64,000 nucleotides of DNA from Obelidium mucronatum (lineage: Eukaryota; Chytridiomycota; Chytridiomycetes; Chytridiales; Chytriomycetaceae): NCBI GenBank assembly GCA_025765595.1, contig JAIVFH010000078.1, positions 62,001 to 126,000 of the forward strand, written 5' to 3'. Below, piece by piece: positions 46,308 to 57,946 of this stretch. Below the pieces are notes generated by a model, which had not been told where the DNA came from, made no database searches, and saw nothing but the letters and a program-made list of their open reading frames with translations. Both the position numbers and the translations under genes were made by a program. How positions within the stretch are numbered: the stretch's first letter is position 1; the number at the start of each line of letters is the position of its first letter.

Positions 46308-47838
46308 TCAAACCCAACCAAGCTCCTGCCAAATCTCACAAGTTTCATTAGACTTGAAAATCAAACTCTCTACAAATTGTTGCTTGTTTCGGACAAATAC
46401 ATGACAATTGAATTCTAGAGGGTTCTCGGTCTGTTTTGCATCTTCTTTCAACAGTGGTTCTACTACCGCCTTGACTTCAGCATTAAGACATTGTACCCCA
46501 ACCACAACACGAAATCGACCGTCAACAGCATCATCATCATCAGCTGAGCAAAAATTCAACTTGACAACCGGTCTATTTCCATTACACAATCCATCCACGT
46601 ATCCCCGCATTTGTCTGGACAATGCCAAACGATTATTCTCATAGACATCCAATGAATCCCATTTCTTCTTAACGCAGATATGATGAGGAATCAGCTGTGC
46701 ACCTTCACATCCAAATTGTAAAATCGCGAGCTTTTCAAGTCTTTGATAAACGACCATGTCATCAGGTGGTTGATATGACAGGATTTCGGGTGGGTTTGAA
46801 TCGTCATCTTTATCATCTTCCATGCAATAGTCTTTTAGGTAAATTCGTCGCGGTATGATTGACTCGAACGTGTTTTCGAAAAACTGAATTTCAGAGAATA
46901 ATTCTAATCCGCGAAACATGATGTGAAGAAACTCGAATTGTGTTTGAAAGGCGAGAGCATTTTCTTGGGTTCTGAAACAAATGGCGAAAGTAACCGTGTC
47001 TTTTCCATTGTATTGAAAGGTTGGTGTTGTTGTTGGGTGGTGGTAGTAGCCGCAATGAGTGTGGGCATAAGTGTAGAGTGTCTTTTGGATTCTTCTTATC
47101 TGGTTTGGAGATGTAATGTGACCGTGAATTATATACTTCATGTCGAGAGGTGAAGTTGATACCGGGGCTATGGTAGATTAATTCGTAAGAAGATGACAAG
47201 AGATAAAATCACAGAATCCGATTCGATTGATTAGACATACCAGTCTTTGATAATATGCAACTGTGAGGTAATTCAAACGTGCTGAGCGCTTACCAGTGTG
47301 CAAGTTCGGAACCACTACAAACAGCGCCGTCTCTTCTTCGCCACGTCCACTGCCTACAAGACCCGTGATTCTGAGTGACGCTTTCGCGGCCATGTCGTCC
47401 TTGTTGTTGTAGACAGTCAACTCCACCGCAGAAAGACCCTTTAGCAGCGCGTCCTTGTTCTTTGTCCAAACCGCGTCTCTGAAGTGCGACACTTTTGCCT
47501 CTGTGCTGATGGAGACAATGTCTGCACCCACCGCCTTGTACGCGCAGCCTTGGTCATCGGTCAAGAAGTAACATTGACATTTAAATAAAAAATAGTTATA
47601 AAAATAAATACAATACCAGCAACGTCTCATCTTTGCTGACTACAACATCCAGCAGGAATCCACTCTCCACCTCGTCTTGCGTCTTCGTGGTGGAATCTGA
47701 AGTGTTATGAGGTTCAACAAATAAAATTTCTAATTGGCTGAAATTAGAGAGTCGCGTCCAAGAAGCCAATTTCTTCAACGGACATGCACCAAAAAAAAAT
47801 TGATCGAAAAACAAGCACGAATGAATAAAAGTGAGCAC
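46308..47838 (-). CDS. Crinkler (CRN)-like protein with nuclease-like C-terminal region
   Basis: The N-terminal exons hold a ubiquitin-like region with the Crinkler pattern ([35 protein letters not shown]), typical of CRN proteins of oomycetes and chytrids. The C-terminal exon of about 270 residues has [23 protein letters not shown] and GYVDGL, a pattern resembling the HNH-type effector parts attached to some CRN proteins; I infer this by eye. There is no signal peptide. Introns occur near 47155-47300 (two small ones) and at about 47570-47615. The start is not certain: the open frame begins only one base from the stop of the TRM3-like gene upstream, so the real first exon may be shorter. Confidence 0.6.
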
Positions 47839-47839
47839 A

Positions 47840-50800
47840 TCAATCTATTTTTTGTTGTTGCTTGGCAAAACTATACAAAACCAACGCCCCACTCACATGC
47901 ACATTCAAACTCCGAATCACACCATACTGAGGAATCTCCAAAATTGAATCCAGCAAGGGCAAATAAATAGCCGGGATTCCCAGTTTTTCCATCCCCAACA
48001 GTAAAACACACTTTTCAGGGAATTCAAACACGTCCAGGGAAACACTTGTGGTCGCTTGTTCTATACCCAGAATGGAATATCCTTCATTTTTTTTGCACGT
48101 AATGTATGGAATGATTGCTGCTGGATTGGGAGCTAGCTCTTGCATTGGCATCCATTTATCAGCTGTCACTGAAGTCACTAGGAAGGCGGGATCCTCTCGA
48201 ATCTTGATGTTTGGAACCAGGAGAAGCTCGGCATTAAATATCTCACACGTCCTATACTCCGCGAGAGGAATCAATAAGAATCGCGAAACTTAAAAAAAAA
48301 AAACCCCCATTTCATTACCTGCACAATCCTCCTAAATTCGGAGCCTTCGAAACCAACGACGCCACAACAATCAATGGAAACCTTTTTCTCGCGTTGGAGC
48401 TATCGTCACGCGATTGAGAAAAGTCAAACATTGTTTCCCACGCTTCGATCTTGCGTTGAAAAGCAGACATGTCATTGTCACCATCGTGGGCTCCGATTAC
48501 GCTGAGCTTGTCCACTGGAAACTCAGTTGGTGCTTCTGAAGACCACATATTTATCCTTGAGGGGCCATGAAACAGTGGAATACATGTCGCTACTGATTGC
48601 TTCAAGGTCCTTTTGAAAGCAAACTACCCAAAAAAAAAAAGTTTTTTAGAAGCATGTAGGGGGGAAAACAAGGTTTGCATAAAAACTCAACCGCCGATAT
48701 TCGCTCCTCCTCAGTCACATTCGCCAATCCCAATCCCCCACGAAAAAGAAAGTCCACAGAAAGATCCAACAACGGATGAAACCCACCACCACCCCCCCTT
48801 ACAAAATACAAATTTTCCGCTTGCTGCCGATGTTTAACACAATCCCCATTTTTATGAATGAAATCAACCATGGATTCGAGTGCCGCATGTAAAGACCACA
48901 AGTGTTTCAAATGAGGTTGATTGCATTGTTGCCAAGCCGTGTAAGCAACGTATTGCGCGTATAGCCGGATCGTAAAGTGATTTGAAGTTAGCCATGGGAT
49001 GATTTTGGAAAATAGCTGGTTGTATTGTTTTGACTGGTTTACTGTGGGAAGTAGGGGGAGAGTCCGGACCAGAACGGAGAGCAGCGAGCATGTGGTTGTT
49101 GAACGTAGATCAAATTGGTCGAACCAACTTGTTTGAGAGCAGTTAGAAGAAGAAGCGAGCTGAAATACAAAAAAATGCAAGATACCTCCAAATCAGATCT
49201 ACCGTACTTGGAAATTGGAGAAATATCCGCATTAAGGCCCACTCCACATAGTGTCGAGTAGACTGAATCAATTCCATGTCCATCGCTTTGATAAATCGCG
49301 TGGTCCATGTCGTTTCATTGTCCACAATGTGGTGCAAGAGCAAATGAATGGAACACCACAAGCGAATCTTTGAATATCACAAAACATTAAACAAAAACAC
49401 ACAAAAAAGAAAAAGGCCATTTAAAAATGATTCACCTGGCATCTATGCTCAATCGTGTTATCAAACTTTGCCTTCAATTGCCCAGACTCATGTCTCGCCA
49501 GCAACGCATCCAAGATGGATAATCCAAATTCGCGATGACTTTCCAAGCTTGGATTCAAGATAAGCAAGAGGCAGTTTGCGTTTACCCGAATCATGAAATC
49601 AAAACAATTGAAATTCCGTTCTGCGGTCCTATTTTCTCAAAAAAAAAAGGATTTTAGCGAATTCCGACCTGCTAAATTCTTAAAAAAAAAACCCCGCAAA
49701 TTATACCCCTGTGAACTCAATATCTCATCATCCGACCACTCTCCAGTCGCCTGAATCTCTGGAATGCGAAGCGTATGTGAAATAACAGCATCCACTCTAT
49801 CAGCATCAATGTTCTTGTCTCTCAGCGGTCCAAACAAAATGAAGGCAGTTACAAGTTCCTTGAAAATCGACAAAGTCGCTATTGAACTCGAATTTCCATT
49901 CACTTCCAAACACTGTGTCCAATAATTGAAGCACGGAAGGCTGATGTACTGCAACAATGACGTACGTTGCTCAGATAAAGCTAAACATGTATTGAAAACC
50001 TGTTTGTTTTGAACCCTTGAAGTGTCCGCCAAGCAAAACAAATAATAGACAACTAAAACAACTCAACTGTAAAAACACAGTCCCTCAATTCCCCCATCTC
50101 TCCCACCGAAATCGCGTGCAAAATAAATGGGGAAAAGGCAACCCGACAGAAAGCCTCAAGCAGAGCATGGAAATGTTTTGCATTCCCACTGTTTTCCATC
50201 ACAACCCGGAAACCCTCATTCAAAAGGACACACAAATTCGCCTCGAGACTTCCTAACGTGTCAAGATCAAACGCGGGATATAAAAGAAACACGCTGTCAA
50301 GAGCTTTTTGTACTGATTTTAAGAGAAGGGGTGCCGATGTGTTTGACATGTTGCTGATTTTTTCGCCAGCAGTGACAATAACTAGAGGCAGTACATCTCG
50401 CATCTGTGTACCAGAAGAAGCCGCATATTCCAGCGCAGATTCAAGTGCCTCATGTTGGGCAATTTGAATCTCGTTCTGAATATCACTCCATGGAATAGGA
50501 TCCTTGGAATCGGCATCAAACATGATAGCTTCTTTTGAAAATGTCATGTCAGAGAGAAGCAGGGATATGGATTCTGCGCAATGCGTTGACTGACTGGTGC
50601 CAGGTTTAGACAGATTGTAAAAGTTTTGGAGAACAAGGTAGGAAACAAATAGACAAGTTTGAGTCTGAGGTTTGGACTTGAGTTTGGAGATGGCGTTGAG
50701 CTCCAATGGAACCAGGATGCTTGGATTTTTGAGTCCAGAATGGATTCCAACATGCAGAACATGTTCAAATACAAATGAGACTTTTCTGAGTATATGAAAT

Positions 50801-53231
50801 GACAGTGTAGAAGGATGTAGAAGCTGGTTCTGGCATGTTTGAATGAGTTCAAGAATCGTGTCTGATGGAAAATAAGTTTCAACCACGGATGGCAGCTTGT
50901 TGATAATAACGGCAACAAGTAAAATAACTCTGTTGCTTAACCCGGACGGGGCATACGACAATGATGCATTGAAACGGTGGAGGCGGGATAGAAGTGGCTG
51001 CAAAGATTCTTTTACAGCTTGACAGGAAATAAATGTAACCATGGTTCCGATTTGCTCGGCATGTCGCGCATCAGTTTCAATGCTCTCGGTCGACGATTTA
51101 AGATAATTGGCAACAGCATTTTGGACTTCCCGCAAGAGCCACTTCCCTTCTGCAACAACTTCGGACCCAAAACCAACAGAGCACCAATTCCGTGTATGTT
51201 CAAAGCGACTTGAGGACGTATTGGAAGGGCCAATTACCGTTAGAATCTGGCTGACATCATTGAAAGAAAACAATGCCCTGTCAGAAAATGCAATCATCAC
51301 ATCTTGTGCAAGCTGGCAAAACAACTTTCTTGCATCAGGTTTTCTACAAAATCAGAATCAGGAAGAATAGGCATACCAAAAAGGTAGGAAAAGACCCTCA
51401 CGTCCACACGGAAACTGCTCGATGATTTGTAATCATATCAGAAAAGTGCAGAATATCTTCAGGTCCCAGCTTAGCATCATTCTGGATCTTGGCAAAATCA
51501 CTCAACCCCATCATCACATATAGAACTGAAACTTTTGTTGAGAACCCCACACTTGTTTTGATTATTTCTCGTAAAGTTGCTGACTGATTCCACAGGTCAG
51601 GTTAAGTAAAAAACCACTTGAAAAAAAAACAAGGGGCTTTACCTTAGTTCTCGTTATTTCTAAAACAGTTCGAATAAATGCTCTGACTTTCTCCCCAAAT
51701 AGGCTCACAAACGACCCCAATCCCGAAACATGATACAAATAAGATGAGTCCAAGGCAGGGATCAGAGTTTTCAACAAGAATTCGCGCCCAATATCACTAC
51801 ACAGTGTTTCCACAACGAGTACCAAGTCCACAGGAGAAGATATCAAGTATTCAAGAATCCTCTTCCTCATTGGGGCAGAGTTGTTTTGAATTCCTCGTTT
51901 CATGAGTGTAATCCACCAAGTTGCGTGCATGCAATCAGAGTTTAGGAAAAGCGAGAGTTTCGGTAGAATCGGCTCAATGAGATGACCACTGGACTCTTGA
52001 AGGATGTCGAGAACCACAAAGTAATCGTTCCAAAGATTGGGAGAGCGAGACACATCCCAGGTTGAAAACAACCTTCAAAAAAAAAAAAAAAGATGCGTTC
52101 AAATACAACCCGGCAAAGATAAAAAAGCAGGCGCAAACCCGAAAAACATACTCGTTATCTGGAATAACCAACCCAGAATTCTTTGAGAAATCAACCACGC
52201 GCTTCAGTAGAAATAGTGCATATTTTTCGGTGATGGGGTCCCCACAGACAAGTCCCGATTGAATCAAGATCCAAAAGGACGTTTCTGAGCGCAAATCTTT
52301 GACAGTATTGACCACAGTTGAAGAGCTCCAATCAGTTAAATCATGGTGTTCTGTGCTTTCGACTCCGCCACCAGTAACAATGCCATCCTTTGCATCTTTT
52401 CGATTGACTTTGCTACGCTTTTTTGGTGAGGACTGAAGCTTGTTGGCTCCACTAGGAGCCTTGACAGCATTTCCCGTAATCCCAAAAAAATGATCGAACA
52501 AGTGGACGATTATTCCAGAGACAGTGCGCAATAACTGGACAGAGCTCATGAATTCCGTGCGGGTTATTTGGTCCCAGACTTGACCACAGATTGTCTGTAG
52601 AGCATCAGCAGACTCTGAGGCAGCGACCTTAAACAAAAGAGGGAGAATCGAAGATACAAGACGCGAGTTGATGTCCAGAAGCGTTGTATCCGTAGCTGAT
52701 TGGAAGATACCGCCCATCACGACTTGCACCAGTTTCTCAACACCAAGTTCACGAATTGTAGAGTAGTTTTCGGGGCAGGATAGAATCAAAACCATCAAGC
52801 TGGTGACAAAGTGAATACGTTCGGCGGCATTCCAGTCATTTCGTTGCAGAGTTTCCATGATTTGCAACACTTTGGCAGTCAGATATTCCGGCGAAGCGCG
52901 ACAGCCGGCAGAAATGGCTTCAGTGGCTGTTTCATTTTCGGATGTTAGATTTATTTGCATTATCGAACCACTGACCGTCTCGTCCAGTTTCATTGCTGAA
53001 AATAGAATCAAACTTGTCCAGTAAACGCTTTGTTTCATTTGGTGAAAGGAGAGAGAGTCGCAGGACTGAAGTCAGCAGCATGCATGATCCAGAGGTGAGA
53101 GATGCTTCGACAAGTGCAAAGAGCGATTCGCGGGGAAGACCCTGAACAACAAATAACAGCTTAGAGTTCAGCAGCGCGAGGACTTTAAGTGAGTCTACCA
53201 GCAGGATTGCATCAGCTGCTTCGTTGTTCAT
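47840..53231 (-). CDS. TRM3: tRNA (guanosine-18-2'-O)-methyltransferase TRM3/TARBP1
   Basis: Large SpoU-class methyltransferase that modifies G18 of cytosolic tRNAs. The very long N-terminal part (about 1,300 residues, HEAT-like helices) spans the exons from 53231 to about 48300, including uninterrupted exons 51974-53038 and 50053-51324. The C-terminal SpoU domain has KWMPMQEL, GYSILGIEQATTSVSLD, FPEKCVLLLGMEKLGIPA and the knot motif IPQYGVIRSLNVHVSGAL, which bind S-adenosylmethionine. Introns are 50-100 bases and all junctions keep frame. The gene is divergent from the plus-strand gene at 53270, with 38 bases between start codons. Confidence 0.93.
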
Positions 53232-53269
53232 GACTTGTCAAAAAATAAAAAGAAAGAAGAAAGCAAGAA

Positions 53270-54385
53270 ATGAACACAGTGCATCTCGACGCAGCGTACC
53301 TGAGTCTGCACCGCAAAGACGCGCTTGCCGCGCAGCCGCTGCGGCAGCAGTATCTGCGGGCGCATGCGCTCGCGGCGGGGTCGGCGTCGAGGTCTGAGTC
53401 GGGGTCTGAGAGCGAAGCGACGCCCGTGGGTGCGCGGCTCGCTGTGCTCCAGCTTGCGCAGCCCGCAGCCGCCAGCGACCCCGCGGCGCTCGCGGCTCTC
53501 GCGGCGCTGCTCGCGTTTCTCGAAGCAAACAGACGCGCGCTGTCGCTGCGCGCCGGTGTTGCGCTTCGCGGATCGAGCAACTCGAACAACTCGAACAACG
53601 CAAAGAGCGCCGTCCACAGGCGTCTCGCCGATCTGCTGGCAAAGTCGTCGCTGCGCCTGCAGAAGCGCTTCGAGCTGGCGGCCGTGGTGCTGCGCCAATA
53701 CGTGCGTGTGTGTGTGTGATGAAGTCGTTGGCTAACAAAAAACAATACACAACACTCAATACAGATGTTGGCCATCAGAGTCGCCGCGCTGCCCTTCGAC
53801 TCGGCCGCGTGCAACGTGCTTCTCAACCGCCTCTTCCAGCAGAACAGACCCCCTCTGTCGCCGGCAGAGTCAAAGTCGCGTGTTGAGCAACTCGCACAGT
53901 GCTCCACAGAGTTTCCCTTCAACGCAAGAGACTCTGTACCAATTACGCTCACAAACCTGGTTCCCATAAAGCTGCTGTGTCTGGAATGGATTGCTGAGGC
54001 TGGCAGGAGGTCTGATTTGGAGAAGAAGGACCCTGAAGACCACGAACAATCGGACGTTGAGTTGACTCTGATCAACAAGTTTATTGATGAGTTTCCATTG
54101 GATAATGTTTATGATTGGGTTTGCTAGATCTTGTGTGTCTTTTATATCTTTTTGATTATTCAGTTTCTATAGGTCAAGCAGTATGTCTTCAACGAGTATG
54201 ATTATTGCAGAGATGTTCGAACGTGTGTAGAAATGTTGAGCAGGCAGAGCTCGGAGAATGATTCCCAGCTGTCTGATAGATTGGACAAGGAGAATAACGA
54301 AGGAAGAAATAATTCAAAATCAACGAAACGGAATATCTCCCAAAGCACCGAAAGAGATCAGGCGAAACGCATAAGGATTTTATGA
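53270..54385 (+). CDS. Unrecognised helical protein with GC-rich first exon
   Basis: Three exons: 53270-53701, about 53764-54120, and about 54174-54385. The first exon is extremely GC-rich and encodes an Ala/Leu/Arg-rich helical region (ALAALAALLAFLEANRRAL) with a Ser/Asn repeat (SSNSNNSNN) from AACTCGAAC units. The second continues in helices (LAIRVAALPFDSAACNVLLNRLFQQ) and an acidic stretch. The third ends with a Lys/Arg-rich, Ser-rich tail (KSTKRNISQSTERDQAKRIRIL), possibly a nuclear localisation signal. No known domain is recognised. The gap to the TRM3 start is 38 bases. Confidence 0.6.
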
Positions 54386-54464
54386 TTCTTCACATTAAAA
54401 AAAAAATGCCGTCTCGTACACATTCATCAATATTCACCCCCCGTCTTTTAATTATTATTCCGTC

Positions 54465-55489
54465 TCACTTTTTCCCTTTCCCTGCCTTTGGTTTTCCACC
54501 AGCTGCCGGTTCCCCACCTCCCATGGCCTTCTTGATGAAAGCATCCGCTCGTGCCCTCACATCCTGTTCATATGATACTCCACTCCCACCAGTACTTCCA
54601 GACTTCAACGCAGCTTCAATTTTTTCAGTTGCGTCAGGACCCAACGTGTTTTCCAGCCGAGTTCGGATTTCTTTTGCTTCCTCTTGAACTTGTTTTTCAA
54701 GGGACTCAATCTGTTGTTCCAAAGTAGATAAATCCAGAGGAGTGAATGTTTCAATCTTCATGTTGATTCCAGGTGGCAAGTTCTTGTTGACGTGTTCATA
54801 CTAAAAATAAAAAAAAATAAAAAGTTAAACCTTCTATTTCGTTTCGTTTTTTTGTGTGTGTTATAATAATTTCTTTTTACCCAATCTTTGATAGTTTCTT
54901 GATCCGAATTAAAAACCTGAATCAACCGCCGAAACGTTTTCTGTTCAAACGTTTCCTTGACTTTATCATGAATAAACGGACCACGAGTGACATGCCATTT
55001 CTTTGTTTTCGTGCTCAAGTGAATCACTTGTTGCGCTGGCATGTTCCGTTTATGTGCTGCGTGCCGCGCATAGTAGGCGACAAAGTCGGCGTGGTCGGGC
55101 ATGAAGGAGGAGAGCTCCATGTTTGCAGAGAGTGTGGCTTGGTTGCTGGGGATGGGTGGGATTGGTAGTGGCTTTAGGTTGAAGGTTCCATTCGGGACTT
55201 GTTTTTTTTTTTTTTTTTGATGAGGTGTGGGGAAGGGTGGGAAAGTTAGATCGATCGGTTTGTTCTTTTTCCTTAGTCGATGACGGGTGGGCTTCTTCTT
55301 ACTTGCGAATGTGTCCATATCGTAGGGAGCTGTTGGGACATTGAGAGGCAGTTTATTGCCCAATCTGGGGAGAGAAAAAAAGAAAAGATTGTTGCGTTCA
55401 GTTTCGGGTTAAGGATCTTCTCAGTGAAGAGCGGTTACTTACGATAGAATGCGTCTTGATGAGCTGAATCCTCGAATAGTTTGTTGCAT
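54465..55489 (-). CDS. Mitochondrial small-subunit ribosomal protein uS10m
   Basis: The first exon encodes a short presequence (MQQTIRGFSSSRRILS). The core matches uS10m: DHADFVAYYARHAAHKRNMPAQQVIHLSTKTKKWHV, RGPFIHDKVKETFEQKTF and RRLIQVFN. A fungal-type C-terminal helix (LSTLEQQIESLEKQVQEEAKEI) and a Gly/Lys tail follow. Introns lie near 55366-55440 and 54800-54880. A run of 17 A residues (sense strand) falls inside the coding sequence at about 55202-55218 and is read as five Lys codons; it is a likely place for slippage or an annotation error. Confidence 0.87.
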
Positions 55490-55593
55490 TTTTTTTTGTT
55501 CAAAGTCAAAAAGCAAAAAAAAACGATTAAGTAAAAATAAATAACAATTAATTACACATAAATAAACTAATTCTAATAGAATAAACTCTCTCT

Positions 55594-56301
55594 CTACTTG
55601 CTTATCTGCCCAATCGGTTTCCCCTCGTAAAGCAGAAGCGACTTTCCCCATTTCCCTTCTTCTCCTTCCTTCCCACTCTCTTGAAAGACTTCACACGCCG
55701 ACAGCCCTTTCCACACCCGCATTGCACAAGGATTCAAATACATTTTCATTTGAACCGTTTCCTTGACTAATTCTTCCATCATCATGGCACCACCCCCCAA
55801 CTCCTCTTTCGGATGCCGCTGCCGCCGCAATTCCAAATCCAGCCATACAAACAACATTGGGAACCTGCTCGATCGAAACACGTCATTCGAAGCCGTGGAA
55901 AACCCACATCTTGAAGCAAGAATCCCAAGTGCTTGTTGTTGCTGAAGCTGTTGCTGCAACTGCTGCTGCTGCTGTTGTCCATCATGTCCGATTCGATATT
56001 GACGAACCTCTTCCCGTCCAAGAACACCTTCAAACTCTCTCACTGTCTTTGGTCCAACTTTCGCGGCTTCGTATTTACATTGAACTACAGCGTTGATTAT
56101 TCTCGTCTTTGGCGCCCGCGGTGATGGTGGTGATGGTGATGGTGGGAGTTCCAAACAGGCCCTCAGATCCACACCCAAATCCCCAGCCCCTCCCATCCTG
56201 TGTATCTGAGTGAACCCAAGACGCGTCAATAGATGCGCTGTGGTTTGTTCAAAGAGGGTTCCGATAAATACTGTTGACTTGTTGTTTAATAAGGGTTGCA
56301 T
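55594..56301 (-). CDS. RRG7-like mitochondrial protein (restriction-endonuclease-like fold)
   Basis: A single-exon gene resembling fungal RRG7 (DUF2034), required for respiratory growth. Family motifs are GTLFEQTTAHLLTRLGF, GGAGDLGVDLRA and VVQCKYEAAKVGPKTVREFEG, where the Asp and the QxK pair correspond to a PD-(D/E)XK nuclease core. A Gln-rich insert (QQQQQQLQQQLQQQQ) lies in the middle, and the C-terminal part ends YEGKPIGQISK. The start was chosen at MQPLLNNK; an upstream in-frame Met would add only Lys-rich sequence. Confidence 0.8.
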   Translation of the reverse strand: MQPLLNNKSTVFIGTLFEQTTAHLLTRLGFTQIHRMGGAGDLGVDLRACLELPPSPSPPSPRAPKTRIINAVVQCKYEAAKVGPKTVREFEGVLGREEVRQYRIGHDGQQQQQQLQQQLQQQQALGILASRCGFSTASNDVFRSSRFPMLFVWLDLELRRQRHPKEELGGGAMMMEELVKETVQMKMYLNPCAMRVWKGLSACEVFQESGKEGEEGKWGKSLLLYEGKPIGQISK

Positions 56302-56600
56302 TTTCCATGTTTTTTTATTTTTTTTTTTTTTTTTACACACATGCATACGTTGAGGATTTTATGTCTCTCTGAAGGATAGAAAAGAAGGATATATATATAG
56401 AAGAAAATGTCTAAATGAGGCTTGTGCATGCTATAAATATAAGGGCCACGGCTGGTACTAGTGTCTCCCCTTGTTGTTGGGTGATGAAAAAAGGGACCAG
56501 CAAAAAAAAATTTCTATTTCCGAAACACTAGAACCTCTTGTGTTGCTCAACTACCCCCCCTTTACGACCTCAATCTAAAACAAGCATCTTATAAACGAAA

Positions 56601-57756
56601 ATGGTACGTTTGCACATGCATAAGTCTTGTTTCTTTTCCTCCCCTCGGGTCTTGGGAGTGTGCTGGATTGTTTTGCTAGGAAGGGTTTGGCTGGGATCAT
56701 TGTATCGGGAGGAGGGCTGTCATGGAAGAGAACTGCGATCGCTGAATTCTCTTGCATTGATTGAGTACTAGGAGGGATCAAGAGGGCGGCGGCAGGACAT
56801 CCGTGGCTCTAAATGAGCATGTGCATGACCTCTCCCAATTTAGCCCTAGAGAAACAAACAATCTTGGAAGCCTTTGTGCTGATGGATCAGGACATGCTCT
56901 TTTGTTGCTTGAAAGTGTCATTACATTTAGTTATGGGCGATGGTGATGCTGATATCGGACTGTCTTCAAACGTTTTTTTTTTGGTCATCATCTGAACACC
57001 ACCCCTTTCGATTAGTCTTCCAACTGGCTTAGAATCGGTCTCTACGGAGGTATCCACGGTCTCCAATTGGTAAAAAAAAAATGCCCAAACCTCTTCTTTT
57101 TTTTTACGTCTAGAAAATAAGGGAATCTAACCGTCATGTGATCCCACCCTAGTTGTCTGCCATCATTGTTCTTGCTGGTATTGCCGACCAAGCCAGATAT
57201 GGTCCATCCTCCATCTGTATTCTCTATATCCAGGATTACAAGCAGGATTCCATGAACCCTGGTTACTACCTCTTCAACGCCAACTCTAGTGCTTGTTCTG
57301 GAATCATGGGGTGTGTGTTTGCATTCCTTTTTTTCCGTAAATCTATAGGATTTTCTGATATCACTTTTTTTTTATGTACACAGTCTATCAGCTGCCAGCA
57401 TGCTTCTCGCTCTCATCATCGGTGCCGCATCCCTCTACTACATTGTCCGCGCCGAATTCCGTGCCGTCCGCCTCATTTTCGGAATGGCCGTCATCGCAGT
57501 CGTTGAAACCCTCGTAGCATTCCTCATGGCCATTATCGCAACAATCGGAATCAACACCACCTGTGGACAATTCTCAAGCGCCGGATTCTCTTGTGGAACT
57601 ATCTTCAGTGGAGGGTTTTTTGAACAAGAGACTTCACTGACGTACCCAAAGAGTCTTGGGGTTGTGAATCTGGCGGTTGCTGCTTCTTGGTTTTGTTTTA
57701 TTTCGTGGGCGGCTTATGCGGCGTTGGAAGTTCTCAACTGGAGAAACTCTGTCTAA
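56601..57756 (+). CDS. Four-pass (MARVEL/claudin-like) membrane protein
   Basis: The coding sequence starts with ATG immediately followed by a donor (ATG|GTACGT), so the first coding exon is one codon. After an intron of about 400 bases come exons beginning SSNWLRIGLYGGIHGLQL, LSAIIVLAGIADQARYG and LSAASMLLALIIGAASLYYIV. Four transmembrane helices are evident, with a loop between helices 1 and 2 and a Cys-containing loop (INTTCGQFSSAGFSCGTIF) between helices 3 and 4, which suits a MARVEL or SUR7-like tetraspan protein of the plasma membrane. Function unknown. Confidence 0.7.
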
Positions 57757-57946
57757 AACAAAAAAAAAGAACCAAAAAACGCAATCATTATCCATCGTGC
57801 GCCCCCCCTCCTCCTCCTCTCTCCTCAAAAGATTCGGAAATCATCTCATTTTTTCGCCTTTCGTTTTATTAAAATAAAAGATGTAGTTTTATAAGAATGT
57901 TCTGAATCTTTTTATATAAATATTTATTTAAAAAAAAAAATAAATC

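Noticed and set aside
53212..54078. Long minus-strand open frame (about 290 codons)
   Set aside because: It is antisense to a GC-rich exon where stop codons are rare on both strands. The plus-strand frame has consistent splice sites and composition.
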